Below are positions 45,335 through 55,341 of a stretch of DNA of 64,000 nt, piece after piece. A program made the position numbers and the translations under genes. The notes beneath the pieces were generated by a model that did not search any database, had not been told where the DNA came from, and was given only the letters and a program-made list of their open reading frames with translations. This stretch comes from Leptospira hartskeerlii. GTDB taxonomy: Bacteria > Spirochaetota > Leptospiria > Leptospirales > Leptospiraceae. The stretch lies in the NCBI RefSeq assembly GCF_002811475.1, contig NZ_NPDL01000008.1, forward strand, positions 192,646 through 256,645, given 5' to 3'. The stretch's first letter is position 1. Every line of letters starts with the position of its first letter.

Positions 45335-47047
45335 ATGAAATGGTATTTGCGACTAAGCTTAAAATTAAAACTAGCAATCTTATTCTCTTCCGTATTAATT
45401 CCTTTTTTAATCATACTGGCTCTTTCTCTCATCAATTCAGCATCTAGGATCAACGATATAGAAACCATTCGTAATGATAGATTAATCCCATTAAAACAAT
45501 TAAAAACAATCTCTGATCATTACGCAATTTCCATCGTAGATTGTGTCCATAAGGTAAGAAGCGGAGCTTTTACGTATGAAGAAGGGATCGAAAATCTGGA
45601 TAAGGCGATGAAAGAGATCAAGTCGGAATGGAATTCATATCTCCAAACCCATTTGGTAGAAGAAGAAACCGTCCTGATCGAAAAATTAAAGCCTCTCTTT
45701 GAGAATGCAGACAAGAGTGTGGAAGAAGCAAGGGCACTCATGCTCGCGAAAGACAAGGAAGGATTGGGAAATTTTGCAGACGATAGGATGTATTCTATGA
45801 TAGATCCTGTTGCGGGAAATATTGAAAAGCTAATCTCAGTCCAGCTACTTATTTCCGAAAGGATCTACCAAAGAGCGGAAACAGAATACGCATTTAGTCT
45901 CACTGTCTTTCTTTCACTCTCTGCAATTACTCTTGTCTATATTCTGTATGCCTCTATTAAATTTTCGATCCGACTTGTACAAGGTCTGAACCGAGTCAGA
46001 ACTTCGATCCGAGATGCAGATTTTAGCAATCCGATAGAAGTGGAAGAAGACGATCTAAATCTAGACGAACTTTACCTTCTATCCTTAGTGTTCCGAAATT
46101 TTCAGGCCAAAGTGAAGGAGATGCTTTCTTCTATCCTATCTTTTTCCGAATCCATCTTAGCCTCTGCGGAACAACTTTCTAAATCCAGTGAATATCTTTC
46201 GGAGAACGCACAGAGTGAATCCGCTTCAGTGGAACAAATTTCAGCGTCTATCGAGGAGATCAGCGCAGGTATGGAACAGGTCACTACGAATGCAGAAGGT
46301 CAGTATAAGCTTATTCTCTCTTTTTCAGGAGAAATGAAAGAGTTAGATAGTTTGATCACTAAAGTAGGAGATTCTGTTTCCGATTCTTTGGGAAAAATTT
46401 CGGATATGTATTCCAAAACGGAAGCAGGTAAAAAAACGATGGGAAGCCTCTCCGAGAGTATGATAAAAATTGAATCCAGCTCGGGCGAAATGAGATCCAT
46501 CACGGCTATCATCCAGGAAATTTCCGAAAAAGTAAACCTTCTTGCATTAAACGCAGCGATAGAAGCAGCAAGAGCAGGAGAACACGGAAAAGGATTTGCA
46601 GTGGTAGCGACAGAAATTACCAGACTCGCAGAACAAACGGATCAAAGTACTAAAACAATCGAAAGCTTAATTCGCACGAGTAATCAAGAAATCGAATCGG
46701 GTAAAAACTTTGTGGATAGTTGTGTAAAAGTTTATGCGGAAATTTTGGAAGGCCTTTCCTTTATTAAACTTTCTTCTGATAACATTGTCTCCACAATGAA
46801 AGTCCAACAAGAGAAGAAGGCAACAATCATCACCGCAGTTAACGACGTGGATTCTAAATCGGAAGAGATCCGAACCTCGGTTAAAGAACAAAAGGTGGCT
46901 ATCTCTGAGACTGCAAATGCGGTTTCTAATATTTCTGTGACCGTTCAGAACAGCGCTGCGAACTCGGAAGAGATCGCAGGAAGTGCAACAGGTCTTTTGA
47001 ATATCGCAAAAAGTTTAAGAGATACTATGAGCTTCTTAAAAGCTTAG
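45335..47047 (+). CDS. Methyl-accepting chemotaxis protein
   Basis: Chemoreceptor of 570 residues. One helix at about 13-33, a four-helix-bundle type sensor domain (about 35-185, with many Glu/Lys), a second helix at about 188-210, a HAMP-like segment (about 212-265), and the signalling domain. The hairpin tip reads [31 protein letters not shown] (shown in parts) near 400-430. No N-terminal ligand motif can be named. It signals to CheA/CheW, which are not in this window. Likely translational control by the hairpin before its start. Confidence 0.93.
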   Translation: MKWYLRLSLKLKLAILFSSVLIPFLIILALSLINSASRINDIETIRNDRLIPLKQLKTISDHYAISIVDCVHKVRSGAFTYEEGIENLDKAMKEIKSEWNSYLQTHLVEEETVLIEKLKPLFENADKSVEEARALMLAKDKEGLGNFADDRMYSMIDPVAGNIEKLISVQLLISERIYQRAETEYAFSLTVFLSLSAITLVYILYASIKFSIRLVQGLNRVRTSIRDADFSNPIEVEEDDLNLDELYLLSLVFRNFQAKVKEMLSSILSFSESILASAEQLSKSSEYLSENAQSESASVEQISASIEEISAGMEQVTTNAEGQYKLILSFSGEMKELDSLITKVGDSVSDSLGKISDMYSKTEAGKKTMGSLSESMIKIESSSGEMRSITAIIQEISEKVNLLALNAAIEAARAGEHGKGFAVVATEITRLAEQTDQSTKTIESLIRTSNQEIESGKNFVDSCVKVYAEILEGLSFIKLSSDNIVSTMKVQQEKKATIITAVNDVDSKSEEIRTSVKEQKVAISETANAVSNISVTVQNSAANSEEIAGSATGLLNIAKSLRDTMSFLKA

Positions 47048-47781
47048 GAATTATTTTCTGAACCTTCTGTGGTCTTCTTTTCCGTGCGAACTAAATAATA
47101 AGTCGGGTATTGCAAAAAAATATCCGAGGTAAGCATAAAGAAGAAGATCACTATCAGTAAAATCTGCCCGAATATAGAAACCATCATTTCTTCCGAATTA
47201 GAAATGAGAGAAACCAATAGATCCGGAACAAACATAATCACAAAAGGAGTCCAAGCCGCGACTATATAGTCGGAACGTTTGATGCAGCTTGGTAATTCTT
47301 TTAACCCTTGGATCAAACTCAGTTTGGCAAAAAGCACGGGCAGGATCAGGTGTAAAATAAGTCCTAATACAAATGCGAATATCAGATAGAATCGAACGAA
47401 TTCCGCCGGCAAAGGAGTACTCGGTTCAGTGCTTTGTTTTTTTAAGAATTCTTGTAATTGTGTTCCTAAAAAAGGTTCTATCAATCGAGCAACGATCAAA
47501 AAGAAAAAGATCATAAACAAAGCTAAGGTAAGCAAGAATATAAAATATTTGGAAAATTCTATAGGTTTTTCAGGATCCATTCCGGATCGGATCACGAATC
47601 CATTCATCACATAAGTCCCAAGTAATCCTAAAATGATCAGGACTCCGCCCAATGCAACTGCTCCTCCCGCCTGCATCGCAGGGATTGCACTAAATACTAA
47701 TAAAAATAAAACGGATCGGACGAGTACGATGAATCGGATCTGTCCTCTGGAAAGTACGTACTGTAAGTATTCTTTAAACAT
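47044..47781 (-). CDS. Multi-spanning membrane protein, unrecognised
   Basis: A protein of 245 residues with about six hydrophobic segments (for example [56 protein letters not shown]). Loops are short and the ends are charged. It resembles YIP1/DUF-type membrane proteins in layout only. The stop overlaps the chemoreceptor stop by four bases on the opposite strand. Function unknown. Confidence 0.72.
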   Translation of the reverse strand: MFKEYLQYVLSRGQIRFIVLVRSVLFLLVFSAIPAMQAGGAVALGGVLIILGLLGTYVMNGFVIRSGMDPEKPIEFSKYFIFLLTLALFMIFFFLIVARLIEPFLGTQLQEFLKKQSTEPSTPLPAEFVRFYLIFAFVLGLILHLILPVLFAKLSLIQGLKELPSCIKRSDYIVAAWTPFVIMFVPDLLVSLISNSEEMMVSIFGQILLIVIFFFMLTSDIFLQYPTYYLVRTEKKTTEGSENNS

Positions 47782-47847
47782 CAGCTATCTATCCGTTAGG
47801 ATTTAGGAGGCGGATACGATAGCAAGCAAAGTTCGTTCTTAAAACAA

Positions 47848-48882
47848 TTAAGGAGCGATCACAAAACGGATCGGGTTTCCTTTTCTGTCCTCCAGATCTT
47901 GTAAGCTTTGGTTAATGTCCTCTAATTTTCTTACATCTGTAATCGATCTACTAAGATTCAATTTTCCTTGTACATAAAGATCTATCAATTCAGGGATAGC
48001 GCGTCTATCAGAACCGTAAGAACCCGCAACAGTAATCTGTTTTTCAATAATTGAGAATGGGATGGAAAACTTTAACGGTTCTCTTCCAATCCCTACAAGC
48101 ACCATTCTTCCCCCAGGGTTCATTGCACGAAGTGACTCTTCTATATTTGTCATTCTTCCCGAAAAGTCTGCGAGAAGATCTATTCCCCCTTTGCAAATTT
48201 CCTTTAAGGTCTTACCGGGATTTTTTACTTCTCTTAGATTTACAACTTCGTCCGCGCCATAAGCTTTAGCGTTTTCCAAGGCTCCCCTGTCCACATCCAG
48301 AGCGATCACTTTACCTTTGGTCAATGCTCTGGCGATCACCACACCGTGAATGCCAAGTCCACCACATCCGAAAACTGCTACATTGTCTCCATCTTGTATC
48401 TTTCCTCTGAACTTGATTGCATTGTATGGCGTGGAAACTGCATCCGCTAAGATCGCACCTTGTTCAAAAGGAACTGAGTCAGGTAAAGGATAAAGATAAC
48501 GCTCTTCTACTATATTATATTCTGCGAAACTACCTTCTCTATCGAAGCCGAATACTCCTATCTCTTTGCAAAGATTTTCTCTTCCAGCAAGACAATGAGA
48601 ACATACGCCGCAACTTGTTCCTGCCGCAATCACCACTCTATCTCCTTTTTTGAAACGAGTGACTTTTTCACCGACTTCTTCTACTACACCGGAAGCCTCA
48701 TGTCCGGGAATCTGAGGATAATGTTTACATTTTAAAGTCCCATGTAATACTAAATGTAGATCCGAACCGCAGATTCCACAGGCTTTGATCCTTACCTTAG
48801 CTTGCTCCGGCCCGAGCTGCGGGATTGGAACCTCTTTGATGATCAAATTTCTTTTTCCGGATTCTAATACTGCAGCCTTCAT
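47848..48882 (-). CDS. Zinc-dependent medium-chain alcohol dehydrogenase
   Basis: Cytosolic NAD(P)-dependent MDR enzyme of 344 residues. Catalytic zinc ligands lie in CGICGSDLH and GHEASGVVEE; the structural zinc loop has four Cys (CGVCSHCLAGRENLC). The Rossmann motif is VFGCGGLGIHGV. Acts on alcohols or polyols; threonine/sorbitol-type substrates are possible. AGGAG lies eight bases before ATG 48882. Its neighbours on both sides are on unrelated strands or functions, so the substrate cannot be inferred from context. Confidence 0.92.
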   Translation of the reverse strand: MKAAVLESGKRNLIIKEVPIPQLGPEQAKVRIKACGICGSDLHLVLHGTLKCKHYPQIPGHEASGVVEEVGEKVTRFKKGDRVVIAAGTSCGVCSHCLAGRENLCKEIGVFGFDREGSFAEYNIVEERYLYPLPDSVPFEQGAILADAVSTPYNAIKFRGKIQDGDNVAVFGCGGLGIHGVVIARALTKGKVIALDVDRGALENAKAYGADEVVNLREVKNPGKTLKEICKGGIDLLADFSGRMTNIEESLRAMNPGGRMVLVGIGREPLKFSIPFSIIEKQITVAGSYGSDRRAIPELIDLYVQGKLNLSRSITDVRKLEDINQSLQDLEDRKGNPIRFVIAP

Positions 48883-49078
48883 CGTTTACTCCTCGACGTA
48901 AGAGAGATTATAAACTGGCAAGAATCGGTCAAGGGATTTGAAGAAGGATTTGGGTCTTCTTCCGTTCTGTTCGGGAGCAAAACAAATACACTGTTCGTTA
49001 CGGATCGATCTCGAATTTCGTCCTTGTTCAGGATCTTTAGGATTTTTCCATGGTAGTTAAAAAGATAAAAACAAACTG

Positions 49079-49657
49079 ATGACTACGGAAGACATTTATA
49101 GACATATCAAGGCCAGCCAAAACGGACAAGACTGGCATCATAAGAATTGTTTCGGTTGTGGACCGGAAAATAAAAGAGGCTTACACGCAAGCTTTCCTTT
49201 TCACGAACCAAGCGGAGAAGTCCGTTTTGCTTGGACTATAGAAAGAGATTTTGAAGGAGCACCAGGTTATGCTCATGGAGGAGCACTCGCAACTCTACTA
49301 GATGAAGCACAAGGCGTTCTATGTTTTCACTTAGGGCATTTTGTAATGACCGACCAATTGTATATGCGTTATTACAAAGCATGTCCATTAGGAGAAGAGT
49401 TAGAAGTCCGCTGTTGGGTAACCATGGTCAGACGCAGAAGGCTTTACACAAAAGGAACTGTACATCTAAAAAAGACAGGGGAACTTCTTCTTTCCTCTAA
49501 GGCTCGCTGGTACGATATGCCTGATCGTGTTATTTCTAGAATGTTCCAAGGCACCTCATTTCCAGTAGATATCATTGTGAAAGTTTTGGAAGAGAACCAA
49601 AAACGAGGAAAAGAAATCAGGAAACGACTCAAAAAAGAGAAACTGAGATCCGAGTAA
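49079..49657 (+). CDS. Hotdog-fold acyl-CoA thioesterase
   Basis: A protein of 192 residues with a PaaI/THEM4-like hotdog domain. Near the start is NCFGCGPENKRGLH (a CxxC found in this subgroup), then APGYAHGGALATLLDEAQG on the catalytic helix, and a second strand set TKGTVHLKKTGELL. The C-terminal 40 residues are a basic tail. It hydrolyses acyl-CoAs of unknown chain length. It begins a group of three genes on this strand with the MAPEG and GST genes, with 76- and 118-base gaps. Confidence 0.85.
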   Translation: MTTEDIYRHIKASQNGQDWHHKNCFGCGPENKRGLHASFPFHEPSGEVRFAWTIERDFEGAPGYAHGGALATLLDEAQGVLCFHLGHFVMTDQLYMRYYKACPLGEELEVRCWVTMVRRRRLYTKGTVHLKKTGELLLSSKARWYDMPDRVISRMFQGTSFPVDIIVKVLEENQKRGKEIRKRLKKEKLRSE

Positions 49658-49733
49658 CTTTATTTTTTGCTCGCATTAATCCGATTCAAGTCCGATCCTA
49701 TGCTCCGTCAATCTTTGCACTTAGGAGTGTAGA

Positions 49734-50165
49734 ATGGAATCTTCTTGGCAAGTCTTTGCGATCGTTTCAGTGCTTCTTTTTTTTAAATTACTTTCCACTT
49801 CCATTATTCAAGGTTTGGTCCGGATCAAAACTAAAACATTCCGCTGGAAAGAAGACGCGGAATTTTTTACCAATTCATTTCCGGCCACAGATGACCATAC
49901 GATAGTCGCTACTGCAAACGGAGTATTCCGGAACGATTTGGAGAATATTCCAATTTTCTTATTCTTACTGATCGGATACATTCATACTTATAGTTGGCAC
50001 GAGGGAACCATCATTTATTCCGGAATTTTCATAATATCTAGAATATTACATGCAACTTTCTATTTTCTTCATAAACAACCTTGGAGAAACATCTCATACG
50101 ATCTAGGAATTTTGAGTATGCTCCTCCTGTCAGGACATATTATACATTCGGTATTTTTCGCCTGA
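49734..50165 (+). CDS. MAPEG-family membrane protein
   Basis: Membrane protein of 143 residues with four helices (about 5-27, 70-90, 95-115, 122-142), the MAPEG layout. Family motif RNDLENIPIFLFL and the following ISRILHATFYFLHKQPWRNISYDLG fit the microsomal glutathione transferase subgroup. A glutathione transferase gene follows, consistent with a detoxification role. Its N-terminus is short and there is no signal. Confidence 0.88.
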   Translation: MESSWQVFAIVSVLLFFKLLSTSIIQGLVRIKTKTFRWKEDAEFFTNSFPATDDHTIVATANGVFRNDLENIPIFLFLLIGYIHTYSWHEGTIIYSGIFIISRILHATFYFLHKQPWRNISYDLGILSMLLLSGHIIHSVFFA

Positions 50166-50283
50166 TCGCTCGGATCTTGGTAAAAATAAAAAGGATTTGT
50201 ACTAAAAAGAGTTCCGCCGAAAGTCTAAAAAATATAGTACAAATCATATTCGGATCTTGCCGGCCGAAACACAGGAGAATCAT

Positions 50284-50901
50284 TTGATCGAATTATATAC
50301 CGCAGGGACGCCTAACGGAAAAAAAGCTTCCATCATGCTGGAAGAATTAGGGATCCCTTATACAGTACATCCAATCGACTTTAGCAAGTTAGAACAAAAG
50401 GAAGAATGGTATTTAAAAATCAACCCGAACGGCAGGATCCCTGCCATCATAGACAAAGACAACGGTGACTTTCCAGTTTTTGAATCCGGAGCAATTCTGA
50501 TCTACCTCGCAGAAAAATACGGGAAATTTCTACCTAAAGATCCGAAAGAAAGATCCATTGCGATCCAATGGCTTATGTTCCAGATGGGAGGAGTAGGTCC
50601 TATGCAAGGACAAGCAAATCATTTCACTAAATATGCTCCTGAAAAAATTCCGTATGCAATTAACCGTTATGTGGATGAAACAAAACGTCTATATTCCGTT
50701 TTAGAAAGACGTTTGAGAGAATCGGAATATCTTGCGGGAAGCGAATTGAGTATCGCAGATATCGCCACCTGGCCTTGGGTGAAAGCGAGATCATATATCG
50801 ATCTTTCCTTGGATGATTACCCCAAGCTGAAAGCATGGGAAGAGAAATTAGGAGCAAGGCCCGCATTCATCAAAGGAAGCGAAGTCCCTAAAAAATCTTA
50901 A
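50284..50901 (+). CDS. Glutathione S-transferase, Nu-class-like
   Basis: A soluble protein of 205 residues from TTG 50284, which has AGGAG six bases upstream; TTG 50257 would add nine residues and lacks one. The N-terminal thioredoxin-like domain has [18 protein letters not shown], the TPNGxK signature of Nu-class (YfcG/YghU) enzymes, then [10 protein letters not shown] and [15 protein letters not shown]. The C-terminal helical domain has [17 protein letters not shown]. Such enzymes use glutathione for disulfide or peroxide reduction. A terminator follows. Confidence 0.9.
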   Translation: MIELYTAGTPNGKKASIMLEELGIPYTVHPIDFSKLEQKEEWYLKINPNGRIPAIIDKDNGDFPVFESGAILIYLAEKYGKFLPKDPKERSIAIQWLMFQMGGVGPMQGQANHFTKYAPEKIPYAINRYVDETKRLYSVLERRLRESEYLAGSELSIADIATWPWVKARSYIDLSLDDYPKLKAWEEKLGARPAFIKGSEVPKKS

Positions 50902-50907
50902 AACGAT

Positions 50908-50938
50908 AAAGCCGCTTCTTGCAAAAGAGCGGCTTTTT
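50908..50938 (+). terminator. Rho-independent terminator after GST gene
   Basis: AAAGCCGC (50908-50915) pairs with GCGGCTTT (50929-50936), followed by TTAA after a run of T. Ends the thioesterase-MAPEG-GST group and faces the convergent histidine kinase. Confidence 0.8.
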
Positions 50939-50968
50939 AATATTCATGCGTGTTAGTACAAATAAGGA

Positions 50969-53086
50969 TCAAAACTTTTCCGCTAAGGGTAGGATAACGT
51001 AGAATGTTGTACCTTCTTCCGAACTGACGAATCGGATGGACCCCCCATGTTCCTCTGCCACATTTTTGCAAATGTCTAGGCCAAGTCCGGTTCCTTCTCC
51101 AGGAGACTTTGTAGTGAAGAATGGATCAAAAATCCTATCTTTAATCTCGGAAGGCACTCCACTACCGGTATCTTGGACAGAAATTTCCCAGAAGTTTCCT
51201 TTTTGTTCCGCGTCTACGAATATTCTGCCGGAATAATTCATAGCATGTAATGCGTTTGTGATCAAATTTGTCCAGATCGAATACAATCTTTCAGGATCTC
51301 CGAGTACTCTTGCAGACTCAGGGATATTTATATCTACAATCACCTTATTTTTAATTTTAGAATAATATAATGTAATAATGTTCTCTATCTGTTCTTTAGG
51401 AGAAACAGATTCTGAGTGAGGTTTCCAATCTCCTTCTCCGGACGCATAACTTTTTAATGCTTGGATCACTCTAGAGGCTTTGATAGAAGCGTCTAGGATT
51501 AGTTGGCTGGATCTGGAAATACTGGAAAGAGCAGATGCATTACTTACGATCATCCATCCTCTTTCCCCTTTTGGGATCTTATCCGCCAGTTCGGCAACCT
51601 GGTCGGGAGAAATTCCTAGATCAGTCAAAGCGTCCGCCATTACTAGGGAATTTTCCAATCCTGATTCTTTCAAAATAACTTCTGATTTTTTCCTTTTGGA
51701 TCTTTCTTCCTTCGAATCGAAGTCGGAATTAACTGAGCCTCCCTTCTTGAATAGAATCCCCCATAATTCTCTCTCTTCTTTGTTGAAACTAGAATAATCT
51801 TTTAAAAGTTTTTCCCAAGGCTCACTTAGAATTGAACGTATCCCTTCGGTCGAAGAACGAATCGCACCTAACGGAGTATTTAATTCATGTGCTATTCCTG
51901 CCATCAATCTTCCCAAAACCGCCATCTTTTCGGATCGGACCAAATTCTCTTGGGTTTTTTTGAGTTCGTCCATGGCTGATCTAAGTTTATCGTTAGCAGT
52001 CACCAAATACGTATTCGTTGATCTTAATTCTTCCGTTCTCTCCGCAACTGTGACTTCTAATTCTTTATTTGCATTTCGGATCACAAACTCCGCAGTTGCC
52101 AAGTCCGCTACTAGTAAACTTTGCCTAAGGCTTGCGATCACTACCATTACTCCTGCAGAAAACCAGATCACTAACCGAATGATCTCAGGCAAACCTGGTA
52201 GAGTTAAAGAAAGAACGATAGCAGCAGAACAAACGATCACTTCTAATAAAGGAAGAATTCTTAATAACCAGCTCTCTGTTCCGGATTCTTTTTCTATTTC
52301 TCCGGAAGAACTTGGAACCCAGGTCAAGGTCCCATATCCTAAAAGTAGAATACTGGCGGAAAATCCCGCATTCGTTAAGGTTCCATCTTCCGGAACGCTG
52401 ATCAAAAATATGGAATTCCATTGTAACCAACTGATCCCCATTCCTGCGAGTCCGATTACCAAACATAAAAAAGAAAGATCCGCCTTTAAACGTAAGGAAG
52501 GTTTCATCAAAACGCCGATACATGCAGCGGAAAGAGTGAAAACTGGATACACCGACAAGGTCAATAATTGGAACCAAGGCCTATCTTCTTTTTTAGAAAG
52601 ATATAATACTAAGGTAACTGCAAGAACCGCGATCGCAAGTCCTAAGGCGTCCATTATTGCCACCTTCATTCTGTTAGCCGGAACTCTATCTTTTAAGAAC
52701 CGAGCAAACCCTATGGCAAAGAATGGCCCTAACCATGGATAGAATAAGTCGCTAGGTGCCGGAAAACTATAGAACTTGGAAATTGCTTGGATATCCCAAA
52801 CCACCTGTCCTAAAAAATAAGAAAGAAGCCCTAAGAAAAACCAGAACCTGAATCGTTTAGTTTCCCCCTCTGCTGATTTGTAACCGAACCAAGCAGTGAT
52901 CGTAGCGATTGCGATAGACGAAGTCCAATGTATATTATCGTAGATACGTAATAATTCCGTTTCATCCGTGAAATATATAAGAAGAAACAGTACAAGAACA
53001 AATGCCGACCCTAAATATATAGAGAGAAGCCCTAAATTTCTATCCTTTGAGGAACGAATTTCTAGTGTGGAAACCAAGGAATTCAT
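50969..53086 (-). CDS. Multi-spanning sensor histidine kinase
   Basis: Membrane kinase of 705 residues. About nine N-terminal helices (residues 18-330), a short coiled region (about 330-375), an H-box with AGIAHELNTPLGAIRSS, and a C-terminal HATPase (about 555-700) with TNLITNALHAM, VQDTGSGVP and TTKSPGEGTGLGLDI. No receiver or PAS is seen. It senses an unknown membrane signal. It follows the histidine phosphatase gene by 72 bases; whether it belongs to that operon is uncertain. Confidence 0.88.
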   Translation of the reverse strand: MNSLVSTLEIRSSKDRNLGLLSIYLGSAFVLVLFLLIYFTDETELLRIYDNIHWTSSIAIATITAWFGYKSAEGETKRFRFWFFLGLLSYFLGQVVWDIQAISKFYSFPAPSDLFYPWLGPFFAIGFARFLKDRVPANRMKVAIMDALGLAIAVLAVTLVLYLSKKEDRPWFQLLTLSVYPVFTLSAACIGVLMKPSLRLKADLSFLCLVIGLAGMGISWLQWNSIFLISVPEDGTLTNAGFSASILLLGYGTLTWVPSSSGEIEKESGTESWLLRILPLLEVIVCSAAIVLSLTLPGLPEIIRLVIWFSAGVMVVIASLRQSLLVADLATAEFVIRNANKELEVTVAERTEELRSTNTYLVTANDKLRSAMDELKKTQENLVRSEKMAVLGRLMAGIAHELNTPLGAIRSSTEGIRSILSEPWEKLLKDYSSFNKEERELWGILFKKGGSVNSDFDSKEERSKRKKSEVILKESGLENSLVMADALTDLGISPDQVAELADKIPKGERGWMIVSNASALSSISRSSQLILDASIKASRVIQALKSYASGEGDWKPHSESVSPKEQIENIITLYYSKIKNKVIVDINIPESARVLGDPERLYSIWTNLITNALHAMNYSGRIFVDAEQKGNFWEISVQDTGSGVPSEIKDRIFDPFFTTKSPGEGTGLGLDICKNVAEEHGGSIRFVSSEEGTTFYVILPLAEKF

Positions 53087-53158
53087 GCGGATCAGCGGGG
53101 CAAGATCCTACACCTTCAAAGATCGAAGTCCACACTTTTTTATTTCCAAAAGCTTTGC

Positions 53159-53887
53159 CTAATACAACGTCCTGGCACTCTTATCCGGAATATGAGGAAG
53201 GAAGTTTAAACTCACGGGTATATACCTTCCTCTTACCCAGCGAAACATACTCACTGAACTGTTCCAGATCCAAGGCATCCAAGCAAAAACATCTTCGTCC
53301 TGCCTAAGCATCTTCTTCAAAGTTAAAGAGATAGGAGTACCAGATGTAAAAATAAAAAGTCTTTCCGCATCTGAAGGTTGGAAATAAGTATCACAGGCCA
53401 GGTCCACCCTGGATTGAAAGTCCACAAATGTTTCAATCCCCTCCGGGGTGAAGTCCCCTTTTCTCCAAACAGATAAGATCTCTTCAGTTAGTTTGAAAAA
53501 TAAAGCAGCAGATCGAACTCCACCTTTTAATCGAACTTTAGAAAATTGTAATAAAGATCTTTGGAACTCAGGTCTTACCGCAGAAAGATGTTCTGCATAT
53601 TTTTTCCACAACTCGGAAGGAAATTCATTCCAGTTCGGATCAAAAGAATGAAAATCGGATCCCGTTTCGAGATCAGAGCGTACGGAACTGACTCCCTTCA
53701 TAAAAAATTCTGCAGTTTCTTTATGCCTTCTCATTGTTCCGGAGATGATCTTATCCGGAAAATCTCCGTTAGAAGCCATGTATTTTCCGAGGGCAAAAGC
53801 TTGTTCTTTTCCCTTGTCAGTCAATAGATCGTAATCTTCTCCCGTGGAGTTCGCCTGTCCGTGGCGAATCAGATATATTGCGGACAT
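53159..53887 (-). CDS. Histidine phosphatase-family protein (phosphoglycerate mutase-like)
   Basis: A cytosolic protein of 242 residues with the catalytic RHG at residues 8-10 (LIRHGQAN) and a following GTMRRHKETAEFF block. The second catalytic His is less obvious, within LFIFTSGTPISLTL. Length fits a small phosphatase rather than a glycolytic mutase. Start ATG is two bases after the DUF6285 gene, so it is in the acyl-CoA dehydrogenase operon. It might remove the phosphate from a pathway intermediate. Confidence 0.8.
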   Translation of the reverse strand: MSAIYLIRHGQANSTGEDYDLLTDKGKEQAFALGKYMASNGDFPDKIISGTMRRHKETAEFFMKGVSSVRSDLETGSDFHSFDPNWNEFPSELWKKYAEHLSAVRPEFQRSLLQFSKVRLKGGVRSAALFFKLTEEILSVWRKGDFTPEGIETFVDFQSRVDLACDTYFQPSDAERLFIFTSGTPISLTLKKMLRQDEDVFAWMPWIWNSSVSMFRWVRGRYIPVSLNFLPHIPDKSARTLY

Positions 53888-53889
53888 AT

Positions 53890-54285
53890 TTAGGATTCCG
53901 TAGTGAATCTAGGATTTACGATCTCTACTTTTTCGATTACGGATTCTTTTATATGTTTCCAGTATTCCGTATCTTCCAAAGATTTTTTTTCCTTTCGGAT
54001 AATATCTCTCAATTCTTCATTCCAAGTAGAAGTTAGATTCTTCTTTTCATTCCAAGTTTTAGGAAACTCAGATTTTTTTCTTAACAAAGAAGAAAGTCTG
54101 GAAAGCTCCTTATCTAAGGATTCTTCACCTGAGCGTATCTCTCTGGAGATCACTCCGAGCATATTCCAACTTACTAATGTTTTATATGCGAGAAGGTCCT
54201 TGTCCCTGAACTCGGGTAGGACCTCCTTCATTAGAAAATCCTGGATCGCTTCCAATAATTCCGTTGCGCTTGGTTTATCCTGCAT
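53890..54285 (-). CDS. DUF6285-like protein
   Basis: A small protein of 131 residues, all-helical, beginning with QDKPSATELLEAIQDFLMKEVLPEF and then VSWNMLGVISREIRSG. This pattern matches the DUF6285 family, which is usually found with APH-type kinases and acyl-CoA dehydrogenases, exactly as here. Function unknown. AAGGA lies seven bases before the ATG. Gaps of 10 and 2 bases to its neighbours place it firmly in the operon. Confidence 0.75.
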   Translation of the reverse strand: MQDKPSATELLEAIQDFLMKEVLPEFRDKDLLAYKTLVSWNMLGVISREIRSGEESLDKELSRLSSLLRKKSEFPKTWNEKKNLTSTWNEELRDIIRKEKKSLEDTEYWKHIKESVIEKVEIVNPRFTTES

Positions 54286-54295
54286 GATGATTTCC

Positions 54296-55339
54296 TTATT
54301 TTATCGACTCTTCAATGAGTCTCATGGCCTCGTATTCCATTTCGCAGGCCCTTCTTCCTATCGACGCGAGCTCTATTCCTTTATCCTTTCCGGAAAGATG
54401 TCTTTCTGCTTGGCCGATACAACCGATTGCCCAGCGAAGATTTCCCATTACTTCCCAATATCTGATCTTGATAGGATCCAATTTTACGCCGGAAGCCTTT
54501 TCATAGATCTCATAGAACTCGGAACGATCAGCGAAACCGCCTGCTTCTTTATTCAGTTTTCCGAATCTCCAATCTCTCATGCACAACCAAGTTAGATCTT
54601 CGTGGCGATCTCCCCAATGTGCAAATTCCCAATCCACAATTCCTTGCAGACCTTCCGAATTCACCATGAAGTTCCCTGTCCTAAAATCGCCGTGTATTAG
54701 AACTTCGGCATCACTTTCGGGAGCATTCTTTTCTAACCAATTCAAAATGATTTCCATAGCAGGGTAAGCTCCATCCATGGACTCCAACTGAAAACGTAAA
54801 GCCTGGACGGAACCTTGGGCCACTGTTTTGCCGTTCACATGTTGTCCAAGATTCAAAACTTCTTTAAGTTTTTCGTCCTTACATTTATCAGGAGTTACCG
54901 AATGGATACGAGCAAGGTTTTCCGCAAGTTCTTGTGTGATCTGTTTACGAACTTTATTTAAGCTTGGATCTTTTACCACAAATCTTCCTGTGGCCTTACC
55001 TTGGATCCTTTTCATAAAGTAAAACGGGTTACCTGTAACAGAGTTATCGGATTCTAACCAAAACGGTTCAGGTGTTTTGACTCCTGCTTCAAAAGCCATT
55101 CTACATACTTTGAACTCGTTTATTCGAGACAAAGAAGCGAGTAAAGCTGCTCCTTTGTCCGTTCGATAGACTGTTTGGTATTGGCCGGATTCCGGACCGC
55201 CGTTCACCTTTATATCTGCTGAAAAATTTTCCTGGCAAGCTCCTCCCGAAAGAGAAACCATATTAGCTATTTCTACTGTTCCTTGGAGTCTTTTTCCTAA
55301 ATATGATTCCAGTCTTTCCTTCAATTCGGAATCTTTCAC
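54296..55339 (-). CDS. APH-type phosphotransferase (ACAD10/11 kinase-domain-like)
   Basis: A cytosolic kinase-fold protein of 347 residues starting at GTG 55339. Residues 216-223 hold HGDFRTGN (Brenner motif with the catalytic Asp), and 236-238 hold DWE for metal binding. An early nucleotide region has SLSGGACQENF. In mammals ACAD10/11 fuse such a kinase domain to an acyl-CoA dehydrogenase and phosphorylate 4-hydroxyacyl-CoA; here the two are separate, adjacent genes. The substrate is therefore suggested, not shown, to be a hydroxyacyl-CoA. Confidence 0.85.
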   Translation of the reverse strand: MKDSELKERLESYLGKRLQGTVEIANMVSLSGGACQENFSADIKVNGGPESGQYQTVYRTDKGAALLASLSRINEFKVCRMAFEAGVKTPEPFWLESDNSVTGNPFYFMKRIQGKATGRFVVKDPSLNKVRKQITQELAENLARIHSVTPDKCKDEKLKEVLNLGQHVNGKTVAQGSVQALRFQLESMDGAYPAMEIILNWLEKNAPESDAEVLIHGDFRTGNFMVNSEGLQGIVDWEFAHWGDRHEDLTWLCMRDWRFGKLNKEAGGFADRSEFYEIYEKASGVKLDPIKIRYWEVMGNLRWAIGCIGQAERHLSGKDKGIELASIGRRACEMEYEAMRLIEESIK

Positions 55340-55341
55340 GA

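Noticed and set aside
51960..52742. Open frame of 260 codons on the plus strand
   Set aside because: Antisense to the transmembrane part of the histidine kinase; the product is Thr/Ile/Lys-rich with no domain, a typical shadow of a membrane protein gene.
53903..54595. Open frame of 230 codons on the plus strand
   Set aside because: Antisense to the DUF6285 and kinase genes, both supported by family motifs and operon spacing.
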